Assembly: GCF_014837105.1 (NCBI RefSeq)
Contig: NZ_JACSPO010000001.1
Coordinates: 749,662-813,661 of the forward strand
Origin: Oceanitalea stevensii
GTDB taxonomy: Bacteria; Actinomycetota; Actinomycetes; Actinomycetales; Actinomycetaceae
Direction: 5' to 3'
DNA length: 64,000 nucleotides
Positions 45,023 through 54,601 of this stretch are shown in pieces. The notes beneath the pieces are model-generated. The model ran no database searches. It was not told the DNA's origin and worked only from the letters and a program-made list of their open reading frames with translations. Made by a program: the position numbers and the translations under genes. How positions within the stretch are numbered: position 1 is the stretch's first letter; the number at the start of each line of letters is the position of its first letter.

Positions 45023-46657
45023 TCAGCCCCGCTTCTCGGCGACGATCTGCTCCTGCTCGGTCTCGACCAGCGGGTCGGCCTCGGGGGCGGCCGGCTCGGA
45101 GGACAGCGTGCCGTCGCCGGCGAGGAAGCCCTTGCGGAACTCCTCGATGCCGGAGCGCATCGCAGCCTCGGTCTCCTTCTCGAGCTTGCCGGTCGTCGCG
45201 AGCGTCTGGAGGACGTCGGTCGAGCGGCGGAGGTGGTCGAGCATCTCCTTCTCGAAGCGGCGGACGTGGCTGGTCTCGACGTCGTCGAGGTAGCCGTTGG
45301 TGCCGGCCCAGATGGAGGCGATCTGGTCCTCGACCGGGTAGGGCGAGTACTGGGGCTGCTTGAGCAGCTCCATGAGCTTCTCGCCGCGGGTCAGCTGCTG
45401 ACGCGTGGTCGGGTCGAGGTCCGAGGCGAACATCGCGAAGGCCGCCATGGAGCGGTACTGCGCGAGGGTGATCTTCAGCGTGCCGGAGACCTTCTTCATC
45501 GCCTTGACCTGCGCGTCACCACCGACGCGGGACACCGAGATGCCGACGTCGACGGCGGGGCGCTGGTCGGAGTTGAAGAGGTCCGACTGGAGGAAGATCT
45601 GGCCGTCGGTGATCGAGATGACGTTCGTCGGGATGTAGGCCGACACGTCGTTGGCCTTGGTCTCGATGATCGGCAGACCGGTCATCGAGCCCGCGCCGAG
45701 CTCGTCGGAGAGCTTCGCGCAGCGCTCGAGCAGACGGGAGTGCAGGTAGAAGACGTCACCCGGGTAGGCCTCGCGGCCCGGCGGGCGGCGCAGCAGCAGC
45801 GACACGGCGCGGTAGGCCTCGGCCTGCTTGGACAGGTCGTCGAAGACGATGAGGACGTGCTTGCCCTGGTACATCCAGTGCTGGCCGATGGCCGAGCCGG
45901 TGTAGGGGGCGATGTACTTGAAGCCGGCCGGGTCGGAGGCGGGGGCCGCGACGATCGTCGTGTACTCCAGGGCGCCGGCAGCCTCGAGGCGGCCACGCAC
46001 GGAGGCGATGGTCGAGCCCTTCTGGCCGATCGCGACGTAGATGCAGCGGACCTGCTTGTCCGGGTCGCCGCTCTCCCAGTTCGCCTTCTGGTTGAGGATC
46101 GTGTCGACGGCGATGGCGGTCTTGCCGGTGCCACGGTCGCCGATGATGAGCTGACGCTGGCCACGACCGATCGGGATCATCGAGTCGATGGCCTTCATGC
46201 CGGTCTGGAGCGGCTCGTGGACGCTCTTGCGGTGCATGACGCCGGGCGCCTGGAGCTCCAGGGCGCGCATGGCCTCGGCCTCGATCGGGCCGAGCCCGTC
46301 GATCGGCTTGCCGGTCGGGTCGACGACGCGGCCCAGGAAGTTGTCACCCACGGGGGTGGAGAGCACCTCGCCCGTGCGGTGCACGGCCTGGCCCTCCTCG
46401 ATCCCGGTGAACTCACCGAGGACGATGACGCCGATCTCCCGGACGTCGAGGTTGAGGGCGAGGCCCAGGGTGCCGTCCTCGAAGCGGAGCAGCTCGTTCG
46501 CCATCGTGCCGGGCAGACCCTCGACACGCGCGATGCCGTCACCGGCGACGGTGACGCGCCCGACCTCCTCCCCCACGGCCTCGGTCGGCTGGTAGGAGTC
46601 GACGAAGCTGTCCAGCGCCGCCCTGATCTCCTCGGGCTTGATCGTCAGCTCGGCCAT
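45023..46657 (-). CDS. atpA: ATP synthase alpha subunit
   Basis: The 544-residue non-catalytic nucleotide-binding F1 subunit. The P-loop is [11 protein letters not shown] (about 169-179) and the family signature [21 protein letters not shown] lies at about 363-383. The C-terminus ends in a Glu-rich actinobacterial extension. ATG 46657 is preferred over an in-frame upstream start because GAAGGA lies 6-8 nt before it. It follows atpH after 59 nt. Confidence 0.98.
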   Translation of the reverse strand: MAELTIKPEEIRAALDSFVDSYQPTEAVGEEVGRVTVAGDGIARVEGLPGTMANELLRFEDGTLGLALNLDVREIGVIVLGEFTGIEEGQAVHRTGEVLSTPVGDNFLGRVVDPTGKPIDGLGPIEAEAMRALELQAPGVMHRKSVHEPLQTGMKAIDSMIPIGRGQRQLIIGDRGTGKTAIAVDTILNQKANWESGDPDKQVRCIYVAIGQKGSTIASVRGRLEAAGALEYTTIVAAPASDPAGFKYIAPYTGSAIGQHWMYQGKHVLIVFDDLSKQAEAYRAVSLLLRRPPGREAYPGDVFYLHSRLLERCAKLSDELGAGSMTGLPIIETKANDVSAYIPTNVISITDGQIFLQSDLFNSDQRPAVDVGISVSRVGGDAQVKAMKKVSGTLKITLAQYRSMAAFAMFASDLDPTTRQQLTRGEKLMELLKQPQYSPYPVEDQIASIWAGTNGYLDDVETSHVRRFEKEMLDHLRRSTDVLQTLATTGKLEKETEAAMRSGIEEFRKGFLAGDGTLSSEPAAPEADPLVETEQEQIVAEKRG

Positions 46658-46716
46658 TGCGGTTCCTTCTCCTTGGCGACTGTGGTCGCGGTTCGTCAAG
46701 TGGTGCGGGGTGTGGG

Positions 46717-47532
46717 TCAGCCGGCGAAGCGGCGTCGGGCGTCCTGCAGGCGGGTGAGCGTGGTGCCGTCGATGACCTCGGAGCCCACCTGGATGCGCAT
46801 CCCGCCCAGGACCTGCGGGTCGACGCCCACGTTGACCTGGACGGCGCTGCCGTAGGCGCGCTGGAGGATCTCGGCGAGCCGGGCCTCCTGCGCCTGGGTG
46901 AGCGGCGAGGCCGCCGTCACGTTCGCGACGACCCGGTCACGCCGGGCGGCGGCGAGCTCCCCGACGCGCCGCAGCGCGCTGGCGAGCGAGCCGGCGCGCG
47001 GGGTGGTGACGAGACGCCGCACGATGAGGCGGGTCTCGGCACTGGCGCGCTCGGCGATGAGGGAGTCGATCAGCGCGACTCGTCGCTCGGCAGCGATGTC
47101 GCGGTTGGCGAGAGCCGCCCGCAGCTCCCGGTCGGAGGCGAGCAGCCGCTCGGTGCGGAAGAGCTCCTCCTCGACCTCGAGCAGCACGCCGCGCGACTGC
47201 GCGGCGGCCAGCACCGAGGCGGTGCCGAGCTCCTCGACAGCTGCGCCGAGGTCCTCGTCCGCGGACCAGCGCGAGCGGACCATCCCGGCGAGCAGGTCGA
47301 CCGCCTCGGGGGCGATCTTGCCGTCGAACAGGCCACCGACGAGGCGCGCCTTGGCGTCGCCGGTCCGTGCCGGGTCCGTCAGCGCCCGCCGGAGCGAGCC
47401 GGAGGACGCGAGGGTGTCGGCCACCTCGAAGAGCTGGGAGCCGAGCTCACGCCCGCGCTCGCCCGCCTCGCGGAGGGCGACCTCCCACCGCTCGCTCGCC
47501 GCACGCAGTGCGGTCTGGCTGCTCGCTCGCAT
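46717..47532 (-). CDS. atpH: ATP synthase delta subunit
   Basis: The 271-residue peripheral-stalk subunit that ties F1 to the b dimer. The N-terminal helical domain is longer than in E. coli, as in other actinobacteria, and the C-terminal domain has the family end [25 protein letters not shown]-type pattern (about 235-258). ATG 47532 overlaps the atpF stop (TGATG); the GTG 3 nt upstream is an equal alternative. Confidence 0.95.
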   Translation of the reverse strand: MRASSQTALRAASERWEVALREAGERGRELGSQLFEVADTLASSGSLRRALTDPARTGDAKARLVGGLFDGKIAPEAVDLLAGMVRSRWSADEDLGAAVEELGTASVLAAAQSRGVLLEVEEELFRTERLLASDRELRAALANRDIAAERRVALIDSLIAERASAETRLIVRRLVTTPRAGSLASALRRVGELAAARRDRVVANVTAASPLTQAQEARLAEILQRAYGSAVQVNVGVDPQVLGGMRIQVGSEVIDGTTLTRLQDARRRFAG

Positions 47533-48115
47533 CACGCCTCCGTCGCCCCGCCGACCTTCTCCCCGCCGGGGACAAGCTCGGTCTGGGAGTCGAGCTCGTC
47601 GAGGAAGCGGTCGATGACGCGCTGACGACGCTGCTCGTCGGCCAGGGACTCACCGACGATGCGCTCGGCGAGGGTGGTCGCCAGCGCGCCGATGTCGGTG
47701 CGCAGGGACGCGGCGGCCTGCTGACGCTCCGCCTCGATCTGCCGGTGGGCGCTCTCGACGATCCGCTCGGCGTCCGCACGGGCCTGGGCCCGGACGTCGG
47801 CCGCGATGACCTTCGCGTCCTCCTGCGCCTGCTCGCGGACACGGGCCGCCTCGACCCGCGCCTCGGTGAGCTCGCGCTCGATCTCCGAGCGCAGCTCCTC
47901 GGCCTCGGCCCGCGCGTTCTCGCCGGCCTTCAGGCCACCCTCGATCTTCTCCGTGCGCTCGTCGAGGATGCGCGTGAAGACCGGGAGGATGAGCTTGACG
48001 AAGGCGAAGGCGATGATCGCGACGCAGACGAGCGACCAGATGATGTCGTAGTCCGCAGGAATCAGCGGGTTCGAGTCTCCCCCCTCCGCTGCCCGGACCA
48101 GGGCCGTTGCCATCA

Positions 48116-48116
<1 letters not shown>
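47532..48116 (-). CDS. atpF: ATP synthase b subunit
   Basis: The 194-residue b subunit of the peripheral stalk. A single membrane helix (about 25-47, IWSLVCVAIIAFAFVKLILP) follows a short periplasmic N-terminus. A long charged coiled coil (about 50-165, rich in Ala/Glu/Arg/Lys) forms the stator. The start overlaps the atpE stop (TGATG). Confidence 0.95.
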
Positions 48117-49208
<1,092 letters not shown>

Positions 49209-49564
49209 GGCCAGGGGGAGGAGTGTCGCGGCGGCAGACAGGGCGGACCCCCAAGAGTCGGTCGGGATGTGCGGTGAGTGACCGCGTTGTCAGGATCGGG
49301 CCAAGCCTAACGTATGCGCAGGACCGCCCAGGACCCCGCACGGGCGGCCGGGAGGCGCGAGGACCTTCGTCCCGCGCCCCCGCCGGGGAGGTCGCCGGGG
49401 TGCCGCAGCGCCGTGCGCCCGGTCACCGCGCAGGTCACGCCGGGTACGCCGCGGCACACCCGCTGTTTCCCGGTGCCCGCGCCGGTCACGCGGCCCCGCC
49501 GGGGGCCGTCCCGGCGGGCCCTGCCGACGGCTCACGCCGTGAGCAAGGCCACAGCGCGAACGTC
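49209..49564. other. 356-nt gap between atpI-like gene and atpB, with the atp operon promoter
   Basis: No gene is visible. On the minus strand TAGGCT (49304-49309), preceded by TACGT, is a likely -10 box giving about a 90-nt leader to atpB. The part at 49490-49550 is rich in short palindromes, including GCTCACG/CGTGAGC (49530-49544), which could terminate the upstream operon. I see nothing else. Confidence 0.5.
49304..49309 (-). promoter_or_regulatory. Probable -10 box of the ATP synthase operon
   Basis: TAGGCT on the minus strand about 95 nt before the annotated atpB start. No good -35 box precedes it. Confidence 0.45.
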
Positions 49565-49999
49565 TCAGACGCCGTCGTCCGGGCGGGCGGAGGGGTCGAC
49601 GTTCGGCACGCGCGCCTTGAGCGCCGCGGACATCTCGATGCCCACGGAACCGAGGATGGCGAGCACGAGGGTGGCGAAGAAGACGACCGGGTCGTAGAAG
49701 TCGCGTCCCCGCACGACGAGGAGGACGACGAACACGACGACGACCTTCGCCAGCCAGCTCCCCACGAGCGCGGCGCTGGCCACGTACAGGGGCCGGTCCG
49801 CCGTCGCGACCATGACGACGGCCGTCGTCAGCGTGAAGAAGGCGACCAGGCCGGTGCCGAGCACCCCGCCCCACAGTCCCGGCATGCCCGCCACGAGGTA
49901 GCCGACGACGCAGCTCCCGACGCCGAGGACCACCAGGAGGATGGCCATCTGGCGCAGCGCGGTGCGGAACATCGTGCGCAGGGGGGACGGGGAGGTCAT
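49565..49999 (-). CDS. AtpI-like small membrane protein
   Basis: A 144-residue integral membrane protein with about four helices (about 15-35, 39-60, 70-90, 95-120). Its place just upstream of atpB and its helix layout fit the ATP synthase I / actinobacterial AtpI-like group, thought to help assembly or Mg2+ supply for the c-ring. The ATG at 49999 overlaps the WecA-type stop by 4 nt (ATGA). The identity rests more on position than on motifs. Confidence 0.75.
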   Translation of the reverse strand: MTSPSPLRTMFRTALRQMAILLVVLGVGSCVVGYLVAGMPGLWGGVLGTGLVAFFTLTTAVVMVATADRPLYVASAALVGSWLAKVVVVFVVLLVVRGRDFYDPVVFFATLVLAILGSVGIEMSAALKARVPNVDPSARPDDGV

Positions 50000-51108
50000 G
50001 CGGACTCCTTGGCGTGGCGGGAACGGCGCAGCCCGGGGAGCTTGCCGACGGTGACGAGCAGGGCGAGGACGACGGCGACGCCCGTGGCGACCAGCACCGT
50101 GCCGCTGTCGAGGACGACGAGCGCGGCGGCACTGAACGAGAAGACCGTGGTCCACAGGTACATGACGAGGACGGCACGGCGGTGGCTGTGGCCCCACGAG
50201 AGGAGGCGGTGGTGCAGGTGCATGCGGTCGGGCTTGAAGGGCGACTGCCCGGCGCGCAGCCGGCGCAGGACCGCGAGCGTCATGTCGAGCAGCGGCAGGA
50301 GGAGCACCGCGACCGGCAGGAGGATCGGGACGAAGGCGGGCAGCACCTGGCCCGCGGTGGCGCCGCCGGGGTCGATCTGGCCGGTGACGGTGATCGCCGC
50401 GGCCGCGACGGTGAGGCCGAGGAACATCGAGCCGGAGTCACCCATGAAGATGCGTGCGGGGTGGAAGTTGTGCGGCAGGAAGCCCAGACACGTCCCGACG
50501 ACGGCGGCGATGAGCACCGTCGCGAGGTTCGAGTAGTCCCCCGGCGTCTCCGTCCGGGTGAGGAGGTAGGTGTAGCCGAAGAAGGCCAGTCCCCCGATCG
50601 CCATCATCCCCGCGGCCAGGCCGTCGAGACCGTCGACGAAGTTGACGGCGTTCATCGCGACGACGACGACGAGGATGGTCGCGACGAGCGACAGCCGTGC
50701 CGAGCCGATGGTGAGCCCGAAGACCGGGAAGGTGATGAGCTGGACGCCCTGCCACGCGATGAGTCCCGCGGCGAGCACCTGGCCCGCGAGCTTGGTCATC
50801 CAGTCGAGGTCCCAGATGTCGTCGGCGACGCCGAGGAGGCAGACGAGCGCCGCGCCGCCGAGGATCGCCCACGGCCGCCCGGAGTCGAGGACGCCGTCGA
50901 GGAAGGGGACGCGGGAGGCGAGGAGGAGCGCGACGGCGAAGCCGGCGAGCATCGCCAGCCCGCCCAGCCGGGGGGTGGGCACCGTGTGGACGTCGCGGGC
51001 GCGGACCGGGGTCAGCGCGTTCGTCAGGCGGGCCAGCCGCAGCGCCACGGGGGTGGCGATGAAGGTGACGACGGCCGCGACGAGCATCACGAGCAGGTAG
51101 ACCCTCAC
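49996..51108 (-). CDS. wecA: UDP-GlcNAc:undecaprenyl-phosphate GlcNAc-1-phosphate transferase (WecA-like)
   Basis: A 370-residue polytopic membrane enzyme with about ten to eleven helices. It has VPTPRLGGLAMLAGFAVAL (about 43-61), AMNAVNFVDGLDGLAAGMM (about 150-168, Mg2+-binding Asp pair), HPARIFMGDSGSMFLG (about 220-235) and KPDRMHLHHRLLSWGHS (about 295-311, His-box). It starts lipid-linked glycan synthesis for wall polysaccharides. GTG start overlaps the tsaC stop by 4 nt (GTGA). Confidence 0.93.
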   Translation of the reverse strand: MRVYLLVMLVAAVVTFIATPVALRLARLTNALTPVRARDVHTVPTPRLGGLAMLAGFAVALLLASRVPFLDGVLDSGRPWAILGGAALVCLLGVADDIWDLDWMTKLAGQVLAAGLIAWQGVQLITFPVFGLTIGSARLSLVATILVVVVAMNAVNFVDGLDGLAAGMMAIGGLAFFGYTYLLTRTETPGDYSNLATVLIAAVVGTCLGFLPHNFHPARIFMGDSGSMFLGLTVAAAAITVTGQIDPGGATAGQVLPAFVPILLPVAVLLLPLLDMTLAVLRRLRAGQSPFKPDRMHLHHRLLSWGHSHRRAVLVMYLWTTVFSFSAAALVVLDSGTVLVATGVAVVLALLVTVGKLPGLRRSRHAKESA

Positions 51109-51797
51109 GGCCCGACGGCACCGTCCTTCGCGCCGTCGTCGTCGGAGGCGGGCCGCTCGACGTCGGTGATCTCGGGGACGACGGCGGTGAGCTCGTCCAG
51201 GCTCAGCGCGCCGGCGCGCACGATGCGCAGCGTGGGGCCGGTCGCGTCGATGATCGTCGAGGCCACTCCCCCGCGGGAGGGCCCGCCGTCGAGGTAGACC
51301 TCGACGCGGTCACCGAGCGCGGTGGCCGCCTCGAGGACGGTCGTCGCGGCGGGGCGGCCGTGGCGGTTGGCGCTGGAGACGGCGAGCGGTCCGGTCCGGG
51401 TGAGGAGGGCCAGGGCGATCTCGTCGTCGGGCATGCGCAGGGCCACGGTGCCCCCGGTGTCGCCGAGGTCCCACGCGAGGGTGGGCTGGGCGCGGCAGAT
51501 GACGGTGAGCGGCCCGGGCCAGAAGGTCTCGAGGAGGGTGTGGACGGCGTCCGGCACCTCCGTGGCCAGGCCGGCGACCGTGGCGGCCGCGGGGACGAGG
51601 ACGGGCGGCGGGCTCTGGCGCCCGCGGCCCTTGGCGTCGAGGAGGGCCGTGACGGCGGCGGGGTCGAAGGCGGCCGCGCCGATCCCGTACACGGTGTCGG
51701 TCGGCAGGACCACGAGGCCACCGGCGGAGAGGGCGGTGGCCGCGGCGTCGATGCCCTCGTCGCGGGTCTCGGGCTGGGTGCAGTCGTACACGCTCAC
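51105..51797 (-). CDS. tsaC: L-threonylcarbamoyladenylate synthase
   Basis: A 230-residue Sua5/YciO/YrdC-fold enzyme that makes threonylcarbamoyl-AMP for the t6A37 modification of tRNAs reading ANN codons. The core includes GGLVVLPTDTVYGIGAAAFD (about 26-45), FWPGPLTVI (about 91-99), LRMPDDEIALALL (about 121-133) and PLAVSSANRHG (about 138-148). It lacks the Sua5-specific domain, so is the TsaC/YwlC short form with an Asp-rich tail. GTG start at 51797. Confidence 0.95.
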   Translation of the reverse strand: MSVYDCTQPETRDEGIDAAATALSAGGLVVLPTDTVYGIGAAAFDPAAVTALLDAKGRGRQSPPPVLVPAAATVAGLATEVPDAVHTLLETFWPGPLTVICRAQPTLAWDLGDTGGTVALRMPDDEIALALLTRTGPLAVSSANRHGRPAATTVLEAATALGDRVEVYLDGGPSRGGVASTIIDATGPTLRIVRAGALSLDELTAVVPEITDVERPASDDDGAKDGAVGP

Positions 51798-51848
51798 GTA
51801 CCGGATCCTCCCACGGGCGCCGGTGGAGGGATGACATCCTCACCGGTC

Positions 51849-52211
51849 ATGACCCACGTCAAGCGCGCCGTCCTCGCCCTCGCGCTGCTCGTCCACCTCG
51901 CCGCGCTGTACGTCCCGCGGGTGCCGGGCGACGGTCCGGACCTCTTCCCGGGCGCGGACAAGGTCGCGCACGTCGGTGTCTTCGCGCTCGTCGTCGTCGC
52001 GGCGCTGTGGGCCGGGCTGCCGGCGCGCTGGGTGGTGCCGCTGGCGCTCGTCCACGCGGTGCTGAGCGAGGTGCTGCAGGGCGCGCTGCTGCCGGGCCGC
52101 GAGGGGGACCCGTGGGACGCCCTCGCGGACGTCGCCGGCGTGGGGCTGGGGTGGGCTGCTGCGGTCCTCGTCACACGCGCCGGGCGACGACCATCCGGTC
52201 CCGCCCGGTGA
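51849..52211 (+). CDS. VanZ-like small membrane protein
   Basis: A 120-residue membrane protein with about four helices. FPGADKVAHVGVFALVVVAA (about 28-47) and VLSEVLQGALLPGREGDPWDALADVAG (split across about 72-98) match the VanZ pattern, with conserved Lys, His, Glu, Gln and Asp. No function is certain; VanZ relates to teicoplanin resistance only in enterococci. The ATG at 51849 is chosen to begin the first helix directly; an upstream in-frame ATG (51831) with GGAGGG immediately before it is less likely. The last 41 nt overlap the antisense prmC. Confidence 0.8.
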   Translation: MTHVKRAVLALALLVHLAALYVPRVPGDGPDLFPGADKVAHVGVFALVVVAALWAGLPARWVVPLALVHAVLSEVLQGALLPGREGDPWDALADVAGVGLGWAAAVLVTRAGRRPSGPAR

Positions 52212-53025
52212 GGTCCCGCACGGTGCGGACCTCGGCGAAGGCACCGGTCCGCGCGCAGGCCTCGCGCGCCGCGGCGGCCTGGACCTCGGCGTGCTCCATG
52301 ACGACGGTCCCGCCCGGACGCAGCAGGCGAGCCGCCGAGCGCAGGACGGCGCGCGGCACCTCGAGGCCGTCCGCCCCGCCGCCGTAGAGGGCGAGGTCGG
52401 GGTCGTGGTCGCGGACCTCGGGGTCCTGCGGGACGGCGTCCGGCGGCACGTAGGGCGGGTTGGAGACGACGACGTCGACCGTGCCGTCCAGCTCGGGCAG
52501 CGCCGTCGCGGCGTCGCCGGCGACGAGGGTGACGTGCGGGGCGAGGTCGGCGACGTTCCGGGCGGCGACGGCGAGCGCCTCCGGGCTCAGCTCGACCGCC
52601 CACACCGTGGACGTCGGCACCTCGGTGGCGACGGCGAGCGCGATCGCCCCGGAGCCGGTGCACAGGTCGACGACGCGGGGGGCGCCCACCTGCCGGGCGG
52701 CGGTGATGGCCTCCTCGGCGACGAGCTCGGTCTCGGGCCGCACGACGAAGGCACCCGGCTCGCTGACGAGGCGCAGGTGGCGGAAGAACATCTCCCCGGT
52801 GAGGTGCTGGAGGGGCTCGCGGCGCCGGCGGCGGTCGACGAGGACGGCGAAGGCGGCGAGCTGGTCCCCGCTCGGACGTCCCGCGGTGACGAGCGGGCCG
52901 CCGATGACGTGCTCGGCGAGGAGCCGCGCGTCGACGCCGGGCGAGGGCACCCCGGCCTCGGCGAGCAGCGCCTGCGCACCGCGGACGGCCTCGCGCCAGG
53001 AGATGTCGACGGCAGCCTCAGGCAT
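52171..53025 (-). CDS. prmC: Release factor glutamine methyltransferase PrmC
   Basis: A 284-residue SAM-dependent enzyme that methylates the Gln of GGQ in release factors. The N-terminal helical domain (about 1-90) is followed by the Rossmann fold: [16 protein letters not shown] (about 119-134) and the substrate-binding NPPYVP motif (about 188-193). It lies 3' of its substrate gene prfA, overlapping it by 8 nt, an almost universal bacterial pairing. It overlaps the VanZ-like gene on the other strand by 41 nt. Confidence 0.96.
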   Translation of the reverse strand: MPEAAVDISWREAVRGAQALLAEAGVPSPGVDARLLAEHVIGGPLVTAGRPSGDQLAAFAVLVDRRRRREPLQHLTGEMFFRHLRLVSEPGAFVVRPETELVAEEAITAARQVGAPRVVDLCTGSGAIALAVATEVPTSTVWAVELSPEALAVAARNVADLAPHVTLVAGDAATALPELDGTVDVVVSNPPYVPPDAVPQDPEVRDHDPDLALYGGGADGLEVPRAVLRSAARLLRPGGTVVMEHAEVQAAAAREACARTGAFAEVRTVRDLTGRDRMVVARRV

Positions 53026-54109
53026 GGGCGGCGGCGGCGAGCCGCTCGGCGGCGTCCAGCTCGACGGCGGAGGCGATGACGGCCGCGAGGTCGCCGTCGA
53101 GCACGTGGTCGAGGTTGTAGGCCTTGAAGCCGGTGCGGTGGTCGGCGATCCGGTTCTCCGGGTAGTTGTACGTGCGGATCCGCTCGGAGCGGTCGACCGT
53201 GCGTACCTGGGAGCGACGCGTGGCGGAGGCGGCCGCGGCGGCCTCCTGCTGGCGGGCGGCGAGCAGCCGCGCGCGCAGGACGCGCATCGCCTGCTCGCGG
53301 TTCTGCAGCTGGGACTTCTCGTTCTGCATCGACACGACGATCCCGGTGGGGACGTGGGTGATGCGGACGGCGGAGTCGGTCGTGTTGACGCTCTGCCCGC
53401 CGGGCCCGGAGGAGCGGTAGACGTCGATGCGGAGGTCGTTCTGGTCGATCTCGACCTCGCCGGGGTCGTCCGCCTCGGGCAGCACGAGCACGCCGGCCGC
53501 GGAGGTGTGGATGCGGCCCTGGGACTCGGTGACGGGCACGCGCTGGACCCGGTGGACCCCGCCCTCGTACTTGAGGCTGGCCCACACGCCGTCGGACGGG
53601 TCGTCGAGGGCGCCGCGGGCCTTCACCGCGACGGCGACGTCCTTGTAGCCGCCGAGGTCGGACTCGGTGGCGCTGATGAGCTGGGTGGACCAGCCGCGGC
53701 GCTCGGCGTAGCGCAGGTACATGCGCAGGAGGTCCCCGGCGAAGAGTGCGGACTCCTCCCCGCCCTCCCCCGCCTTGATCTCGAGGATGACGTCGCGGCC
53801 GTCGTCGGGGTCCTGGGGGACGAGGACGGCGCGCAGGTGCTCGGCGGCGTCGTCGGCCGCGCGACGCAGCGAGGGCAGCTCGGCGGCGAAGGACTCGTCG
53901 ACCTCGGCGAGCTCGGCGGCCGCCTCGGCGTCGTCGGTGGCGCGGCGCCAGGCGGTGTAGGCGGACACGACGCGGGTGAGCTCGGCGTAGCGCCGCCCCA
54001 ACCGCTTGGCCTTGCCGGCGTCCGCGTGGACGCCGGGGTCCGCCAGGGCCCTCTCGATCTCGGCGTGCTCGGCCAGCATCGGCTCGACGGCCGCGAAGTC
54101 CTCACTCAT
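53018..54109 (-). CDS. prfA: Peptide chain release factor 1
   Basis: The 363-residue RF1, which ends translation at UAA and UAG. The codon-recognition tripeptide is PVT in [14 protein letters not shown] (about 182-195); E. coli has PAT, and PxT is the RF1 rule. The catalytic loop [14 protein letters not shown] (about 223-236) holds GGQ. The ATG at 54109 has a GGGGG run 7 nt upstream and gives the family length; an upstream start was rejected. Confidence 0.97.
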   Translation of the reverse strand: MSEDFAAVEPMLAEHAEIERALADPGVHADAGKAKRLGRRYAELTRVVSAYTAWRRATDDAEAAAELAEVDESFAAELPSLRRAADDAAEHLRAVLVPQDPDDGRDVILEIKAGEGGEESALFAGDLLRMYLRYAERRGWSTQLISATESDLGGYKDVAVAVKARGALDDPSDGVWASLKYEGGVHRVQRVPVTESQGRIHTSAAGVLVLPEADDPGEVEIDQNDLRIDVYRSSGPGGQSVNTTDSAVRITHVPTGIVVSMQNEKSQLQNREQAMRVLRARLLAARQQEAAAAASATRRSQVRTVDRSERIRTYNYPENRIADHRTGFKAYNLDHVLDGDLAAVIASAVELDAAERLAAAAHA

Positions 54110-54129
54110 GCCGACCCCCACCACCCCTT

Positions 54130-54193
54130 CGCATATGTCGGAAAAACGCGGTCCCACCCGTCCTGACACCGTACCGATCCCGCATATGTGGGA
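54130..54193. promoter_or_regulatory. Direct repeats CGCATATGT-SGGA before prfA
   Basis: CGCATATGTCGGA (54130-54142) and CGCATATGTGGGA (54181-54193) differ by one base and start 51 bp apart, about five helical turns. AT-rich CATATG cores are rare in this sequence. They lie between the rpmE terminator and prfA. They may be a two-site operator, but no regulator is known. Confidence 0.55.
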
Positions 54194-54220
54194 GGGGGTG
54201 ACGCGGGGGTGGGCAGACGA

Positions 54221-54251
54221 CAGCGCCGGTGGGACCTGCCCACCGGCGCTG
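54221..54251 (-). terminator. Terminator of rpmE
   Basis: A perfect 13-bp stem (54221-54233 with 54239-54251) with a 5-nt loop begins 8 nt after the rpmE stop. No T-run follows. Confidence 0.8.
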
Positions 54252-54259
54252 GACGACTG

Positions 54260-54469
54260 CTACTTGCGCTTGCCGTACCGCTGCTCGAAGCGCGCGACGC
54301 GGCCACCGGTGTCGAGGATCTTCTGCTTGCCCGTGTAGAACGGGTGGCAGGCGCTGCAGACGTCAGCGTTGATCTTGCCCTCGGTGGCGGTGGAGCGGGT
54401 CTCGAACGTGTTCCCACAGGTGCACGTCACCGTGGTGGTGACGTACTCGGGGTGGATGCCCTGCTTCAT
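54260..54469 (-). CDS. rpmE: Ribosomal protein bL31 (zinc-binding form)
   Basis: The 69-residue L31 of the large subunit, at the subunit bridge. It is the C+ form: zinc ligands C16, C18, C38 and C41 are all present. Zinc-containing L31 is often replaced by a C- paralog under zinc starvation in actinobacteria, though no second copy is in the window. ATG start at 54469 with GGAGAC upstream. Confidence 0.98.
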   Translation of the reverse strand: MKQGIHPEYVTTTVTCTCGNTFETRSTATEGKINADVCSACHPFYTGKQKILDTGGRVARFEQRYGKRK

Positions 54470-54577
54470 GTGTGTCTCCTTGGTGTGCTTCGCTCCCGGG
54501 TCGGCCCGCGCGGTACGTGCCGTGAACCGGAAGTCGACGTTCCATCGTGCCAGAACGCCGCGGCGTGCAGAAATCTT

Positions 54578-54600
54578 CCCACGGCCCGGGGGCCGGTGGG
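54578..54600 (-). terminator. Terminator of rho
   Basis: CCCAC-GGCC (54578-54586) pairs with GGCC-GTGGG (54591-54600, one bulge), beginning right after the rho stop codon. On the minus strand it is followed by AAGATTTCT, a weak T-tract. Confidence 0.65.
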
Positions 54601-54601
54601 G

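Noticed and set aside
49370-49560. Small gene or RNA in the atpI-atpB gap
   Set aside because: Only short GC palindromes and no frame with codon bias or family match; treated as leader and terminator sequence.
54470-54601. Zur-type operator before rpmE
   Set aside because: No palindromic AT-rich Zur box is visible, and this is the zinc-containing L31 form, which is not the one usually repressed by Zur.
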